Assembly: GCA_015680685.1 (NCBI GenBank)
Contig: MNCI01005244.1
Span: 233,366-260,063, forward strand
From: Gnetum montanum
Lineage: Eukaryota; Streptophyta; Gnetopsida; Gnetales; Gnetaceae
Reading direction: 5' to 3'
Length of the DNA stretch: 26,698 nucleotides
Numbering within the stretch: the first letter of the stretch is position 1; the number at the start of each line of letters is the position of its first letter. A program made the position numbers and the translations under genes. The notes under the pieces were generated by a model that saw nothing but the letters and a program-made list of their open reading frames with translations, had not been told where the DNA came from and did not search any database. Positions 9,977 through 20,130 of the stretch are shown here, piece after piece.

Positions 9977-11487
9977 TGAATGGTTAGATATGAAACACCA
10001 CCAAATTTGCATGTTGTAACCTTTGTAATTACATGCCATGAAACCTGAGGCTAAAATTTATTGTAAATGTGAAGATTATAATCCATAAGAGGCAATCTCA
10101 TATATTTCATACTTTTTGGACTAAAAGATGCCTCATAAGTGGTCAAAGCCTCATTCCCCAAGTGAAAAGAGTCAGCTCGTATCTATATTTGGGATGCCAA
10201 AAATGATAATTTGATGGGTTTTATGGGGGTATACTCATTTCTACCTTTGACACATTGGTAGGGGTAGGGTGGTGGGGGGCGGTGTGGGGGAGAGGGGTAA
10301 GTCTCACCTACCCCCAATGTGGAGGGATGTGGGTCACCCACTCCTAGCATAGAAACATCAAAACCAATGTGGAGGAGTGTAGGGGGTTGATCTCACCTAC
10401 TTCCAGCATAGAAGGAAGGTGATGCTCAGCCTGGAAGGGTTTGACTTTCACCCCTAACATTGATCTTTCATCCCCCCCAATGTTAACACCTCCTCCTGAA
10501 CATAGAAGCAACACGACCAAGATTTTAACATAACTTCAACTCCAGTAAGAACCCTGCACTACAAGCATGGAAGGTTGAAGACCTAGCATGGAAGGAGTAA
10601 AGCTAGCATGGAAGGTGGACCCTTGTTACTATTTTTGGTAAATGGAATGATCATGGGGGTATGACACTTTTCATATATTGTAATCCCCCATAGATTTTGA
10701 GCAACTACCCCTTGAACATGGAAGAAATTTACAGCCCAATTTGTTAACTGTCTGCCAGCAAATATGCATCCCAAATCATGGCCAAAGACCTATGAAAACC
10801 AAAACCTAACACCATTTTCAAGGATTTGCACTTTGACAATTCTAAGCATTTGGAATTTTGGGCATCCAAGAGCTCTTTCTACCTAGTATAAATACAACTT
10901 CTTGGGGCTTGCCACTGTAGAACCATTGTATCCTTATTACCCCTATTTCCCCCCTTGAAATTTGTGAGCATTGAGTGTCAATGCTGCTCCCCTTGGATCA
11001 CCAAATTCCAGCGTGGAGCATTTTCGTAACCTTAATACTTCACATTTTCCAATCCCACCCATGACCCATGTTGTAGATCTTAAGTAGTAGCAAAGGAGGT
11101 TCGACAACACTAGGAATGGATGAGCATCTAGATTGTGAAGCGGATTCCATCGACTTCAATGGACTTGGAACCCCCACCTAAGTGAACCTCCCTTTGCTCT
11201 CCTATGGGTACTTTATATACATTTCTGAACTCATTCTTTATTTAATTAATAAATTTTGTAGTTTCATTTTGTGTGCAATTTGTATTTGCTTTGGGTTTTC
11301 AGATCTATAGTTTTTACATTTTTTATGACTTCATTTTGCACCCCCCCTAAGTCCCTGGGTGATCTACTAGACCTTCAAAGGAACCCTGAATTCTATTTTT
11401 TTTCAAACGCCCTAGCGATTCAGGGTTGAGGCTATTCATAGCTAAGAATCATTGGCTTTCTAGCACCTGATATTTTTAGTCACTACA
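9977..11487 (+). mobile_element. E: solo LTR inserted in gag of element C
   Basis: A 1511-bp non-coding block that begins TGAATGG and ends ACTACA, flanked by ATATT (9972-9976) and ATATC (11488-11492), a 4/5 match to a duplication. Gag of C aligns with gag of B on both sides but not within. A TATA box (TATAAATACA) at about 10889 and AATAAA at about 11249 suggest plus orientation, with transcription starting near 10920. The first third is much richer in G+C than the window, with runs of G and C and repeated GTGGAGG and AGCATGGAAGG units. No protein domain is seen; the family is not recognised. A gypsy origin is possible but not shown. Confidence 0.78.
10250..10625. repeat. GC-rich subrepeat region of solo LTR E
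   Basis: Purine/pyrimidine-skewed DNA with G runs (10257-10295) and related units: CCAATGTGGAGG at about 10313 and 10354, CATAGAA/CATGGAA words throughout, and AGCATGGAAGG at about 10564, 10585 and 10605, roughly 20 bases apart. It lies upstream of the TATA box, so it would be promoter-proximal repeats of the U3 region. Confidence 0.7.
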
Positions 11488-11890
11488 ATATCCATTGAAA
11501 TTAATGAAATAAATGTAGTAGAAAATATGCTATGACTATCATGGCACACCAGAAAATTAGTAAATTCAAGAACTCCTACATAGAATCAAGTTTGATAAAC
11601 TTAAAATAAGGAAACATTAGCACATTCAAGATTTCTTTGAAGGAATGCATGAATATATTTAGCAAATTGATGAATGTGGATGTGGATTTACTCAAAGATA
11701 AAAGTCAAAAAAATTATTTTTGCTTTGTACAATAACTCAAGATACCAAAACATGATAATAAACTTTACACAAAGTAAAGATCTTAAGAAATTCATAGTTG
11801 ACGGTCTTTTCTTCCAAATAAGAACTTTTGAAAATTTAAATAATACAACAACGATAATAAGCATGTATACATAGGAAAAAATGAAAAAAA
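11488..11890 (+). pseudogene. Element C gag, C-terminal part
   Basis: Continuation of gag after E. IDECGCGFTQR at about 11666-11698 matches IDEFGCGFTQH of B and IDEFGYGFT of A. An open stretch at 11674-11874 then encodes, in its downstream part, NSRYQNMIINFTQSKDLKKF followed by QIRTFENLNN, which parallels LKYQNMMMNF and the LESL segment of B. No clear zinc knuckle was found downstream; 11875-12080 is A-rich and low in complexity. The opposite-strand open frame here (11688-11981) is a shadow. Confidence 0.8.
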
Positions 11891-12089
11891 GGAGATTCAA
11901 AAGAAATGAAGGAAAGGAAGAAGACTCTAATGAGGAAGGTAATTCCAAATCCAAAAGTGATCTCTCTTCCACATCTTGCATAAAAAAAAAAGAAAAAAAA
12001 GAAAAGAATACTTAGAAGAAAAATGTTAGTTTAAACATGGATTTCCCTTAAATTATGTTTTAAACAAAGAAATTCAAGTAAATAGAAAA

Positions 12090-12560
12090 TTGTAAGAATT
12101 GAAAAATGTGAAGGAGGTAACATAACTCAAGGAAGGAATATCACACTCGTTGCGCTAATAGTAGAAGAACCATCAAATAAAATTATATGGGTTCTTGATA
12201 ATGATTCATTACTTCATATGTCTCCTTACATTAAACACTTCATCAAATATGAAGCATTAAATTATACTCATATTATTAATGTTCAAAATGGAGAATAACT
12301 CAAAATTGAAGAAAAAGATTGTTCAACTCACTTTGGATTTCTAAAATTATGTATCCATTACTCTTATTTAGGAACACTGTCCAAATTAGACATGAGATCT
12401 TTTTTACAAATGATGGATGCATAATCTCAAAGGAAGGAAAAGTTATTTTAAAAATAAAAAGTTCATTAAACAATTATTACTTCATTGATACAATGATAAA
12501 CAAAAGTTTTAATCAAGAATAGGTTGCTCATCTTTCCCAAATTTAAGCATAAGATCTATA
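12090..12560 (+). pseudogene. Element C protease and GAG-pre-integrase remnant
   Basis: IWVLDNDSLLHMS starts at about 12185 and corresponds to W-L-L-D-S-G-A-S-S-H-M. The catalytic Asp (12197-12199) is kept but the following S-G is changed to N-D. HIINVQNGE then matches the GDG/NG strand of the protease. An open stretch at 12319-12522 includes FTNDGCIISKEGKVIL and NNYYFID, the C-terminal protease and GAG-pre-integrase pattern (FxxxxCxI, G, LYxLD). After this nothing is recognised until the polypurine tract: integrase, RT and RNase H are missing. Confidence 0.8.
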
Positions 12561-12807
12561 GGAGGATGTAAAAGTCATTGTAGAAGAGCCATTGCAAAAG
12601 AAATCTTCTAATAAAAAAATTGATGATGCATTAAGGTTGTAAGATGAATTCAAGAAGAAGATGAATAAAGCAATACAAAAATACAAGTTTAAAAAAGTAT
12701 GAAAAAACTCTATCAAGGAGGAGGAGGCTTAACATCAAACTTACCAAAAAGATAATACAAGATTGAATCAAGGTTGAAGTTAAGTATTACACTTTTCATT
12801 GTCTTCT
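12561..12807 (+). other. Element C 3' internal remnant, no domain recognised
   Basis: About 250 bases between the pre-integrase segment and the polypurine tract, A-rich on the plus strand. Translated pieces are lysine-rich (DEFKKKMNKAIQKYKFKK) and unlike integrase, RT or RNase H. This is where three pol domains would be expected in a complete element. Confidence 0.6.
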
Positions 12808-12817
12808 AAGGAGGGAT
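12808..12817 (+). other. Element C polypurine tract
   Basis: AAGGAGGGAT immediately precedes TATTAG, the start of the 3' LTR, as in B and H. Confidence 0.8.
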
Positions 12818-14300
12818 TATTAGAAAGTAGGGTGTATGGATAATGCACTAATAAGTTTTTCCATTATAGTGTAGGGACACCTATTTTGATCCCCTTTTTT
12901 ATCCCTATAGGTGGTTTTTGTAGGTTTTGGATGTTGGGAAGATGTCTTGGAACTCCAAGAGATGTCTTGGCCGAATGATGAACCTCGATAGAAGATGTGT
13001 AGCAAGTGCTAGAGAACTCTAGGTTGTTCTAGAGATGTCTCTAGAAAGATATTTCTCTCTTCTTAAAGACATATCTACCTAGGAGGAGACATCTTACCTA
13101 CATTGGAGACATCTTCCAAGCCTGGAGACAACCTATATAGCCAAGAAAACTTGAAAGTTGATGGTTCAAAGTTTGGAAATAGTTGAAAAAGATAAGAAGA
13201 AGATGGAAAAAACTAGGACTCTCTAAGTTGAGCATGGAGAATGGTTTCTTGGGCTCTATTCTTGGATTTTCAATAAATATTATATGTCTTTTCATGTTTT
13301 TGGGCATGAGAGTGATACGAAAGCATATGTATGATATTGCTTAACTGCGTATACATCTCTATGGTTAATTGTGTGTATTTGGCCTTTGTGTTTCTCTATA
13401 AGAGTTATGCTTAGATCTTAGTCCTGTGTTTGTAGTAGAGATCTCATTCGATTGTGCCTTGTATTGAGGATAATTATTGTGTGGTTGTAGAGACTAATGC
13501 TTTGCAATGTCGTTGAGTGTATGTGTGTGATGTTTATGGCTTGTGAAACCACTAATATGTGATCTTCTTTGCATTTATTGAAGAGAACTAGTTTTGCTTG
13601 TTTCCTAGGAAATTGAATTATCTTTCATAATATATAGATTTAGTGCAATTGAAGGGTTTAAAATAAAAAGAGAGACCCTAGTCCACATTCTAAGACAAAA
13701 ACCTTAGGATGATTGTTTTAGTCTTTTTGAAAGTTTGATGAATTATGATGTAAATTGGAGTTGTAGGTCCAAGAGATTTTTATTAAAAAAATTTAAAAAA
13801 GAGAGAAAAAAGAACACTTGATGTGTAGTTGTAACTTGTTTTGGTTCCAAATACCATTTAAAATTTTAGAACTTGAAAAGAAGGGATAGGGAAAACTTAT
13901 CTCCAAATGATGTATTATGGCCCTAATCCATTCTATAAATTAGAGGCCATTTCTGTCTTTAAAGTTATGAAAAAGAAGGAAGTTTGTTTGATGAACAAAA
14001 TAATTTAATAATCAATGGATTTCAAAATTTTTTATTAAAGAATTAAACAATCAACTTAGTAGTACTCATTATCTTCTCTCATCATTCTACTCCCTTCCTC
14101 TCTCTCACGTATATTTCACATTTCATCTTCCTCATCATTCCATCATTATTTTCATCATGAAACATCAATTTTCTTAAAAAAATTCAAATTTTCCTTTAAT
14201 CTATTCTTTGCAGTAGACTATCTATTGTTAAAGACTTTTGCATAATTTAAAGAATTTAAAATTTAAATAATTTGAAGTAGTTTCCACACAAAAATAAATA
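12818..14300 (+). repeat. Element C 3' LTR (contains solo LTR D2)
   Basis: It begins TATTAGAAAGTAGGGTGTAT and matches the 5' LTR, but the match is broken at 12870-13687. Subtracting that block leaves 665 bp against 693 bp for the 5' LTR, and the 26-bp difference is explained by the duplication at the 5' LTR end. It ends AAAATAAATA and is followed by TGATG, identical to the base run before the 5' LTR. Confidence 0.87.
12870..13687 (+). mobile_element. D2: solo LTR inside the 3' LTR of C
   Basis: An 818-bp block that begins TGTAGGGAC and ends GTCCACA, a TG..CA structure with a short imperfect terminal inversion. The flanks TTATA (12864-12868) and TTCTA (13688-13692) may be a mutated target duplication, with one extra base on the left. 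A TATA-like CTATATAG lies at about 13130 and AATAAA at about 13271, suggesting plus orientation. AGATGTC and its complement GACATCT recur several times at 12940-13115. No coding sequence; the open frames on the opposite strand are not protein-like. The family was not identified. Confidence 0.75.
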
Positions 14301-14305
14301 TGATG

Positions 14306-14432
14306 TAGGCTGACATAGTCATTCCCATGCTCCAATATTTATTTGGTAATTGTGGATTTTTTAGTAGACACCTCACCATGTTTTGTAAGGTTCTAATTTT
14401 TATTTCTACAACTCTATCTGATTAGAGGCTAT
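14306..14432 (-). pseudogene. Element A integrase core fragment between C and F
   Basis: Read leftwards, this fragment gives SDRVVE (family: SNGVVE) and, after a one-base frame adjustment, VEIKIRTLQNMVRCLLKN, QLPNKYWSMGM and MSAYI. The last joins TNRI on the other side of C, through the CATCA/TGATG duplication, without a frame change. The Glu of VVE is the third catalytic acid of integrase. The residues expected just before it (CxYNPQ) lie at about 19103-19118, beyond F. Confidence 0.88.
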
Positions 14433-15131
14433 ATCCATTGGTAATAACATCATCCATGTGGCACATGGGGTGTTAACCTACATATTAAAATTATAAATTA
14501 TACTTAGTAGTTCTTTTCAACGTAGACCTCACCTTGGGTAGTACTAAGTTCAAACCCAACACTTGTCCCTAAGATTTGTTTTTAAAAGCCTAAGTCAACA
14601 TAGAAATTGTATGGGTGAGTTGAGAAATATGGTTAACTATAATAAAAATAAGAACAAGAGAAAGTACATGGAGTAAAGATAGAATTATTAGCATTTGATT
14701 TTCTCATTTTCCCAAGCCTAGCCCTATAAGATGAGCCTTAATGTGACAATGCTGCTGATGTGCATGAAGCTTCTTCCTCAACCTTAGCATCGTAATGCTT
14801 TGAGAACCTACAAATCATCAACATTATAAAATTTCTATGTAGCTTACCTCAGCCTTTACTTGCACATCCCATTAAAAATTTCAAAAGTAAATTTTCAAGG
14901 ATTTTTGAGATGTTTTTAACCTTATTCATATGAAAATTTTCCTATCTTGGTGGTGTAAATACCATGAAATTTCTTAGCTTTGCAGCAGAAGGTAGTTCAG
15001 AGTGTAGATTTTTGTTTCTCTACTGAAATTACCATTAGATTCAATCCCTTGAAGCCATGGAATCATTGTTTTCCTTTGGTAATTTGGTTTTTTAAAACCC
15101 TAGATCAAGATAGATGAGGTTTCTTTCTTGT

Positions 15132-15915
15132 TGTCTATTTTCATTTAGATTAGGACCTAGTCACTTTATTTTACCAATATAGTTTAGTTTGAAGGGTTTC
15201 GAGTTACTAAATTATTATTCTTGTCTTAATCAATAATCGTAATAGCATGAGAGATTAATCATTTATTTTTTTTATACCAACTTTGTTGCATGTAATGTAA
15301 AATAAAGTTTGTTGACCGTAGGAGGTGCATGAGTCGTTTAGTTAGATTTTTTTTCTTGGTACAATTAGCTTCCTAGATATTTTGAGGTTTTGATCTAATT
15401 GTCCTTGCATGCATGTAGATTTAGCCTAATCTATTGCCCTCATTTTTGTTTTATTCTGAGGGAAATCACTATCTTGGTTTTAAAACATTTCATTTTTAAC
15501 TCATGATAAGAAAATATGGTAGTTATCAAACTAAATTGCATGATTATGATTAGATTTTTACATTAGTGATATGTGAACTTGTCTAATGCAGAGTAGCATA
15601 TCTCCTACCTGCATGCATTTTTTAATTAGTACCTGTAAGTAACTACTTTATGTATTCATCCTATTAATTTTTGGATATACTGCAATATAGATTATGAGTC
15701 CTTTCATTCTTATAGTAGTGATAATAACTTCATGATGGTTTAGTTATGTGTTTTGGTTATTAAATTTTTCTGATATCCATCCAAACTATGTAGTAATTTT
15801 TTAGTGGTTGCCTTCATTTTGAGTCTATAATTGTTTTCTTAGTATATTCCTTAGATAAATTTGATACTGTTTTTTTCTTTTATTCCATTTTTTAGCCACG
15901 AATAAACACTATGAA
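15132..15915. repeat. Large direct repeat, copy 1
   Basis: 784 bp running from TGTCTATTTTCATTTAG to AACACTATGAA, repeated almost identically at 15917-16738. About ten single-base differences were seen by eye. Copy 1 stops exactly at the N and copy 2 starts exactly after it, which points to two overlapping contigs joined with a one-base gap rather than a biological tandem repeat. The content is T-rich, intron- or UTR-like and non-coding. Confidence 0.95.
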
Positions 15916-15916
15916 N
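15916..15916. other. Assembly gap or ambiguous base (N)
   Basis: The only non-ACGT base in the window. It lies exactly at the junction of the two long direct repeats. Confidence 0.95.
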
Positions 15917-16738
15917 TGTCTATTTTCATTTAGATTAGGACCTAGTCACTTTATTTTACCAATATAGTTTAGTTTGAAGGGTTTCGAGTTACTAAATTAT
16001 TATTCTTGTCTTAATCAATAATCTTAATAGCATGAGAGATTAATCATTTATTTTTTTGTTATACCGACTTTGTTGCATGTAATGTAAAATAAAGTTTGTT
16101 GACCGTAGGAGGTGCATGAGTCTTTTAGTTAGATTTTTTTTCTTGGTACAATTAGCTTCCTAGATATTTTGAGGTTTTGATCTAATTGGCGTTGCATGCA
16201 TGTAGATTTAGCCTAATCTATTGCCCTCATTTTTGTTTTATTCTGAGGGAAATCACTATCTTGGTTTTAAAACATTTCATTTTTAACTCATGATAAGAAA
16301 ATATGGTAGTTATCAAACTAAATTGCATGATTATGATTAGATTTTTACATTAGTGATATGTGAACTTGTCTAATGCAGAGTAGCATATCTCCTACCTGCA
16401 TTCATTTTTTAAAGAGTAGCATATCTCCTACCTCCATGCATTTTTTAATTAGTACCTGTAAGTAACTACTTTATGTATTCATCCTATTAATTTTTGGATA
16501 TATTGCAATATAGATTATGAGTCCTTTCATTCTTATAGTAGTGATAATAACTTCATGATGGTTTAGTTATGTGTTTTGGTTATTAAATTTTTTTGATATC
16601 CATCCAAACTATGTAGTAATTTTTTAGTAGTTGCCTTCATTTTGAGTCTATAATTGTTTTCTTAGTATATTCCTTAGATAAATTTGATACTATTTTTTTC
16701 TTTTATTCCATTTTTTAGCCACGAATAAACACTATGAA
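15917..16738. repeat. Large direct repeat, copy 2
   Basis: 822 bp, matching 15132-15915 end to end apart from scattered substitutions, a 2-base indel in a T run near 16057 and a 36-bp internal tandem duplication. Sequence continues smoothly to the right of this copy, while copy 1 continues smoothly to the left, as expected if the two are alleles of one locus placed side by side. Confidence 0.95.
16378..16449. repeat. 36-bp tandem duplication private to copy 2
   Basis: GAGTAGCATATCTCCTACCT and the following 16 bases occur twice in direct succession (16378-16413 and 16414-16449) in copy 2 but once in copy 1. It is an indel that could have prevented an assembler from merging the overlap. Confidence 0.9.
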
Positions 16739-16805
16739 AGAAAACAAATAGATTGGGAAGATGAATGATCCGAATAATCCAACTACAAATGAATCTAAAG
16801 AAAGG
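16719..16805 (+). pseudogene. Possible exon-like fragment (weak)
   Basis: A pyrimidine-rich run ending TTTTTTAG resembles a 3' splice site. It is followed by a less AT-extreme stretch that reads MNDPNNPTTNESKER from the ATG at 16759, and then AAAGGTAT, which resembles a 5' splice site. Upstream, near 15057, ATGGAATCATTG follows a 5'-leader-like segment, and AAAACCCTAG at 15097 resembles a plant telo-box. An in-frame stop lies upstream of MNDP. This could be a captured host gene fragment in F or mere coincidence; no homology is recognised. Confidence 0.2.
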
Positions 16806-17281
16806 TATTAAAGAAAAAGAAAAAATAATTAAAATAACATTAGAAACATGAAACGAAGATAGTATATCAAAGGAACCAAAGGATGGAACTTTTCTAAACT
16901 TATGAATCTACATTTTTCTCCAAAATTAGAATCTATTTTTTTATTAGTTATATCCATTTTGCTTCACTTTTGGACCATTTTTGATTCTTAGTAGTTGAAG
17001 AAGAGAAGATTGATAATGATGTATCTTTGAATAGGGAATTCTATTAATAGGTCCTAGATGAGTAGAAAATTAGATGCACTAACTTATTAGAGGAGATGTC
17101 TTTTTCAAAAGTTTGGACAAGCAAGTTAGTACATGTGATGATTAATTTAGTGAACTAGTGATTTTTCTTAACTTTCCTTATATCATTTTTTTAAAGCTAT
17201 TGGAGTGAGAGCACTGTATTTTAGCTTGGTATTTTAAAAGTGAAAACTAGGTATTCTAGATTATTTTTTTATGTCTTGCTA

Positions 17282-18475
17282 TGTTTAATTTTTTTGGATT
17301 ATGGATGAAATTATGGATAAAAAAATATTTATGTTCTAATGAAATTTTAAGATTTTTGCTTACCATGAGTTTATCATGAGTTGTGGTATAATAGCATGAG
17401 TCATGGTCTATATACCACAACTTTTCCATGAATCATGGTATATGAAAATAAAGATGGAATTTTGGTTGTGGATATCATGAGTCATGGTGAATTTACTTTA
17501 TTTAAAGTATTTATTATAAGGAAACAACCAATCATGGTTGAAATTTCTGATTGACCACAAGTTATGGTTGAGACCACAAATTGATCACGAGTCATGGTAT
17601 AAAGAAAATTAAAACTTGCAATGTCACTTGTGATGATGGACTTATGGTCTATTTTCTTGTAATACCACAACTTAATCATAAGTTGTGAGTAAACTATTTT
17701 TGATTAAGATCTTGAATTTGAAAAGTCTAAATTTGATAAATTTTATATGCACAAGTTCACCTTGACGAGCTCTATGACTTGCAAGACTAAAATCGGATGA
17801 ATGTACTCACAATTATTAGTAGATTGGTAGATTTAATATGATTTAATAGAGGCTATTTGACATCTATCTTGATGGAAATGACTTGTGAATTGCTACCAAT
17901 TTTTGCATAGATGGATGAAAAACTTGAACACATATGAAGTTGTTGAATTGATAAATGTTAGAGAAAAGATACAAATGTTGCAGCATTTTGATGACATATG
18001 TATGTGTAAGAGATAGTTGATATGAATTAATGAGAAAAAGATGATGGAGTATGTTGAGTTGTTGAGATAATGAAAAGTTTCATATGATAGAATGAACTGA
18101 AAAATTTGTACAGAATATTTATTGATTCACAAACCAAAGTATTACCAGTGAGAAAGACCTTCTTATTTATGTAAGAACATTACGACCATTCCTAGAAATG
18201 TTAACCAATATTTCCCAATAGTTTGGAACCAAAAATAATAAGAAAAAAATTTATGAATTGGGGCCATTTAAGAGTACATGTGTCCATCAATTTTAAAACT
18301 TAAAAAAATGATTAGGTTTTCTACTTTGACTTTTTTGTAATTTTATTAATAAAAGGACTCATAAATAAACATTTGACTTTTAATAGATGGGACTTTAATA
18401 TGACTCTTTATGTCTTCATTGTCTTTTTCTTTAGAAGATGATGAAGTCTTTTAGTATGTCACACTACTGCTAACA
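17282..18475 (-). repeat. B-type LTR in minus orientation
   Basis: On the minus strand it begins TGTTAGCAGTAGTGTGACAT at 18475, parallel to TGTTAGTTCTAGTGCATAAT of B. It continues with GTACTCTTAAATGGCCCCAA at about 18260-18280 (B: GTACTCTTTTTGATCCCAAT) and then, at about 17350-17690, with the same CATGAGTCATGGT-type subrepeats. The end near 17282 is approximate. No primer site follows it and no polypurine tract precedes it, so it is probably a solo LTR or an LTR of a gutted element. No target duplication was found. Confidence 0.72.
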
Positions 18476-19101
18476 AATTTAAACTATCACCTTGCATAAT
18501 TCATAACCTAAGTTTTACATTACCTTGCATTTACATAATAACACCTTTATTATGCTTAGCAACACTTTTGATAGATTGCATTTTATTTACTTATACTATT
18601 TAATTTGAAAGTCTACATTATTTATGGTTATTATTCACAACATATTATAGTTTATTCTATTAAATTTTTAGAGAATGTTTATAAGTCATTTAGAACCTAT
18701 TTATTCTTATTCCTCATAATTTGTTATTGGTCATTTCTTTAAAAAATAGCAATCCACCAATATATTATTATGTTTATTCTTTTATTGTAATTGCTTATTC
18801 TTGAGTGTCCATGAATATTTTGGCATTATAATAGCTATTTATGTTTCATGTTATACTTATACTATCACTTTTGAATTATCAGGATTACAGAAATTATAAC
18901 TATTATTGTAACAATTTCAAAGGTAATTTTCATTTTTGAATTGATCTCAGTATACTTTATCATTAACTTCAAAACTCCATGTTTTTCTTTATTAGTTTAG
19001 ACTCTTTCCAAGTTTTCACACTCATATGGGAGGTGCCCTAGGCAATAATCTTATCAAACAAGATTTTAGGGATATTGTTTGTAGCTTAAAAATACATGTC
19101 A
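18476..19101. other. No feature recognised
   Basis: AT-rich, no open frame and no retroelement motif found. It forms the right end of insertion F, next to the integrase of A. Confidence 0.4.
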
Positions 19102-19800
19102 ATAGTATGCACATATTATTTGATAGAAAATTTCTTGTTTTGAGCAAAATTCTTTAAAATATTTCTTAATAAAATCTCTTCATTTATTTGATGCAATGAT
19201 CTTTATTATAAGATTCATGGTGTTAAGAATGATGGTATAGAAATATTTAAATTTTCTTGCTGTTTCATCCTTAGTTTACAGATTGTATGTCTAGGTAAAT
19301 CTAGAGTAGTTATTCACTATGAAAAGAGTGTAGTTTTCCCTCCAATTAAGATGAATGAAATAGGATTAATGAAGTTAATCTGAAGTAGCTCAAGAGGTTT
19401 AAAATTTGCTTGCATAATCATGTTATGAGGATTGTTGGTTTGTTTTTATTAAATGCAAGTTGCATATTTCTCTGTTAGAATTTCTTTGATTTGAAGTCCT
19501 AAAACCTTTTTCAGGTTGTCATCCTTTTAATATTATTATATGATGTATGTTCCAATGTTATATACTACATTTTGACTTCCTCGTTAGTTATGGATTTGTA
19601 ATAATTTTTTGAACTCATTTGAGGGGTAAATTTTTTATTTATCTTTAGATTTTAGTATTTGAATAGTATGACCTTTTAATTGTTGAACATTATTATTGGT
19701 GCTACTAAGATTTCCTTTAAAGTCAAAATAATTAAATCTATGAATAGATTTAAATGTTTTAAGCTTTGATTTTTATTATCTCTCCATTAGGTTTTGTGAT
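19102..19800 (-). pseudogene. Element A integrase, N-terminal and core part
   Basis: Read leftwards on the minus strand: FKPLELLQINFINPISF (about 19355-19405) corresponds to PLELLHxDLxGPI, with the first catalytic Asp changed to Asn. Degenerate sequence for the VxDDYSR and KFKxF strands follows, then FCSKQEIFYQIICAY ending beside F, where the family reads FCxxxGIxHxxxxPYxPQxNGVVE. Its continuation is at 14306-14432. Upstream, about 19440-19740, sequence that should hold the HHCC domain and pre-integrase region is too degenerate to assign residue by residue. The many stops show it is dead. Confidence 0.78.
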
Positions 19801-20130
19801 AGTACATCATTTATTTCTAAAGTTTACATCAGTTTCTCTCTTATCAATTTATCCTACTAATAGTAAGGGATTTAAAAGACTTAGAACATAAAAATTCTAG
19901 TTATTTCTATGACCTTATTGATGGATAGTTTGATAATATAGTCTTCTACTCCTCTATTGAGAAAATTACCATGTCCAATTTTAATGGTGCCAATATTGTT
20001 AGCTTTATAATTGAGAAGATATGATTTGTGAGGTGTCATATGATTTGAGAAATCATTAATTATAATCCATGAATTTTTTTTAATTATTAGACTTAAATTG
20101 AAAGCTTTGTAGTTACCTTGAATATTTTCT
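19801..20130 (-). pseudogene. Element A protease and pre-integrase remnant
   Basis: SWIIINDFSNHMT, encoded on the minus strand at about 20034-20075, is the copia protease active-site region (family WIIDSGCSNHMT). The catalytic Asp-Ser-Gly is degraded to Asn-Asp-Phe while SNHM is kept. It is followed by IGHGNFLNRGVEDYIIKL, which parallels the INIEGVENCIVKL strand of B. A stop or frameshift separates this from gag. Confidence 0.76.

Larger units (their letters stand above)
8970..14300 (+). mobile_element. Element C: copia-type retrotransposon carrying gag and protease only
   Basis: Bounded by TGATG at 8965-8969 and again at 14301-14305, a perfect 5-bp target duplication inside the integrase of A. 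It has two LTRs starting TATTAGAA (probably a mutated TGTTAGAA), a primer site, gag, a protease/pre-integrase remnant and a polypurine tract. No integrase core, RT or RNase H is seen between 12560 and 12805, so it is either internally deleted or belongs to a non-autonomous gag-bearing family. Two solo LTRs (E and D2) have inserted into it. Without them the element is about 3.0 kb. Confidence 0.88.
14433..19101. other. Insertion F of unresolved identity in element A integrase
   Basis: About 4.7 kb separates the two halves of the A integrase core. The left edge follows codons for PQSNGVVE (mutated) and the right edge precedes codons for CAY, so the insertion point is known within a few bases. 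No convincing terminal repeats or target duplication were found (left edge GCTAT, right edge ATAGT). It contains a minus-strand LTR related to that of B, a large duplication around an N and possible exon-like sequence. It may be composite. 14440-15130 and 18476-19101 hold nothing recognisable. Confidence 0.55.

Noticed and set aside
10250-10330. G-rich stretch as a telomere-like or ribosomal sequence
   Set aside because: No regular telomere unit or rRNA similarity; it belongs to the GC-rich repeats of solo LTR E.
11688-11981. 97-residue minus-strand open frame
   Set aside because: Antisense to gag of element C; hydrophobic only because the sense strand is A-rich.
12820-13307. Two minus-strand open frames of 61 and 69 residues
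   Set aside because: Both fall within the C 3' LTR and solo LTR D2, which are non-coding and accounted for by LTR alignment.
14500-14580. Minus-strand tRNA B-box-like word (GGGTTTGAACTTAG) suggesting a second SINE
   Set aside because: No A box was found at the right distance upstream, and no poly-A tail or duplication.
17482-17679. 65-residue minus-strand open frame
   Set aside because: It is made of LTR subrepeats (CATGAGTCATGG type), not protein-coding sequence.
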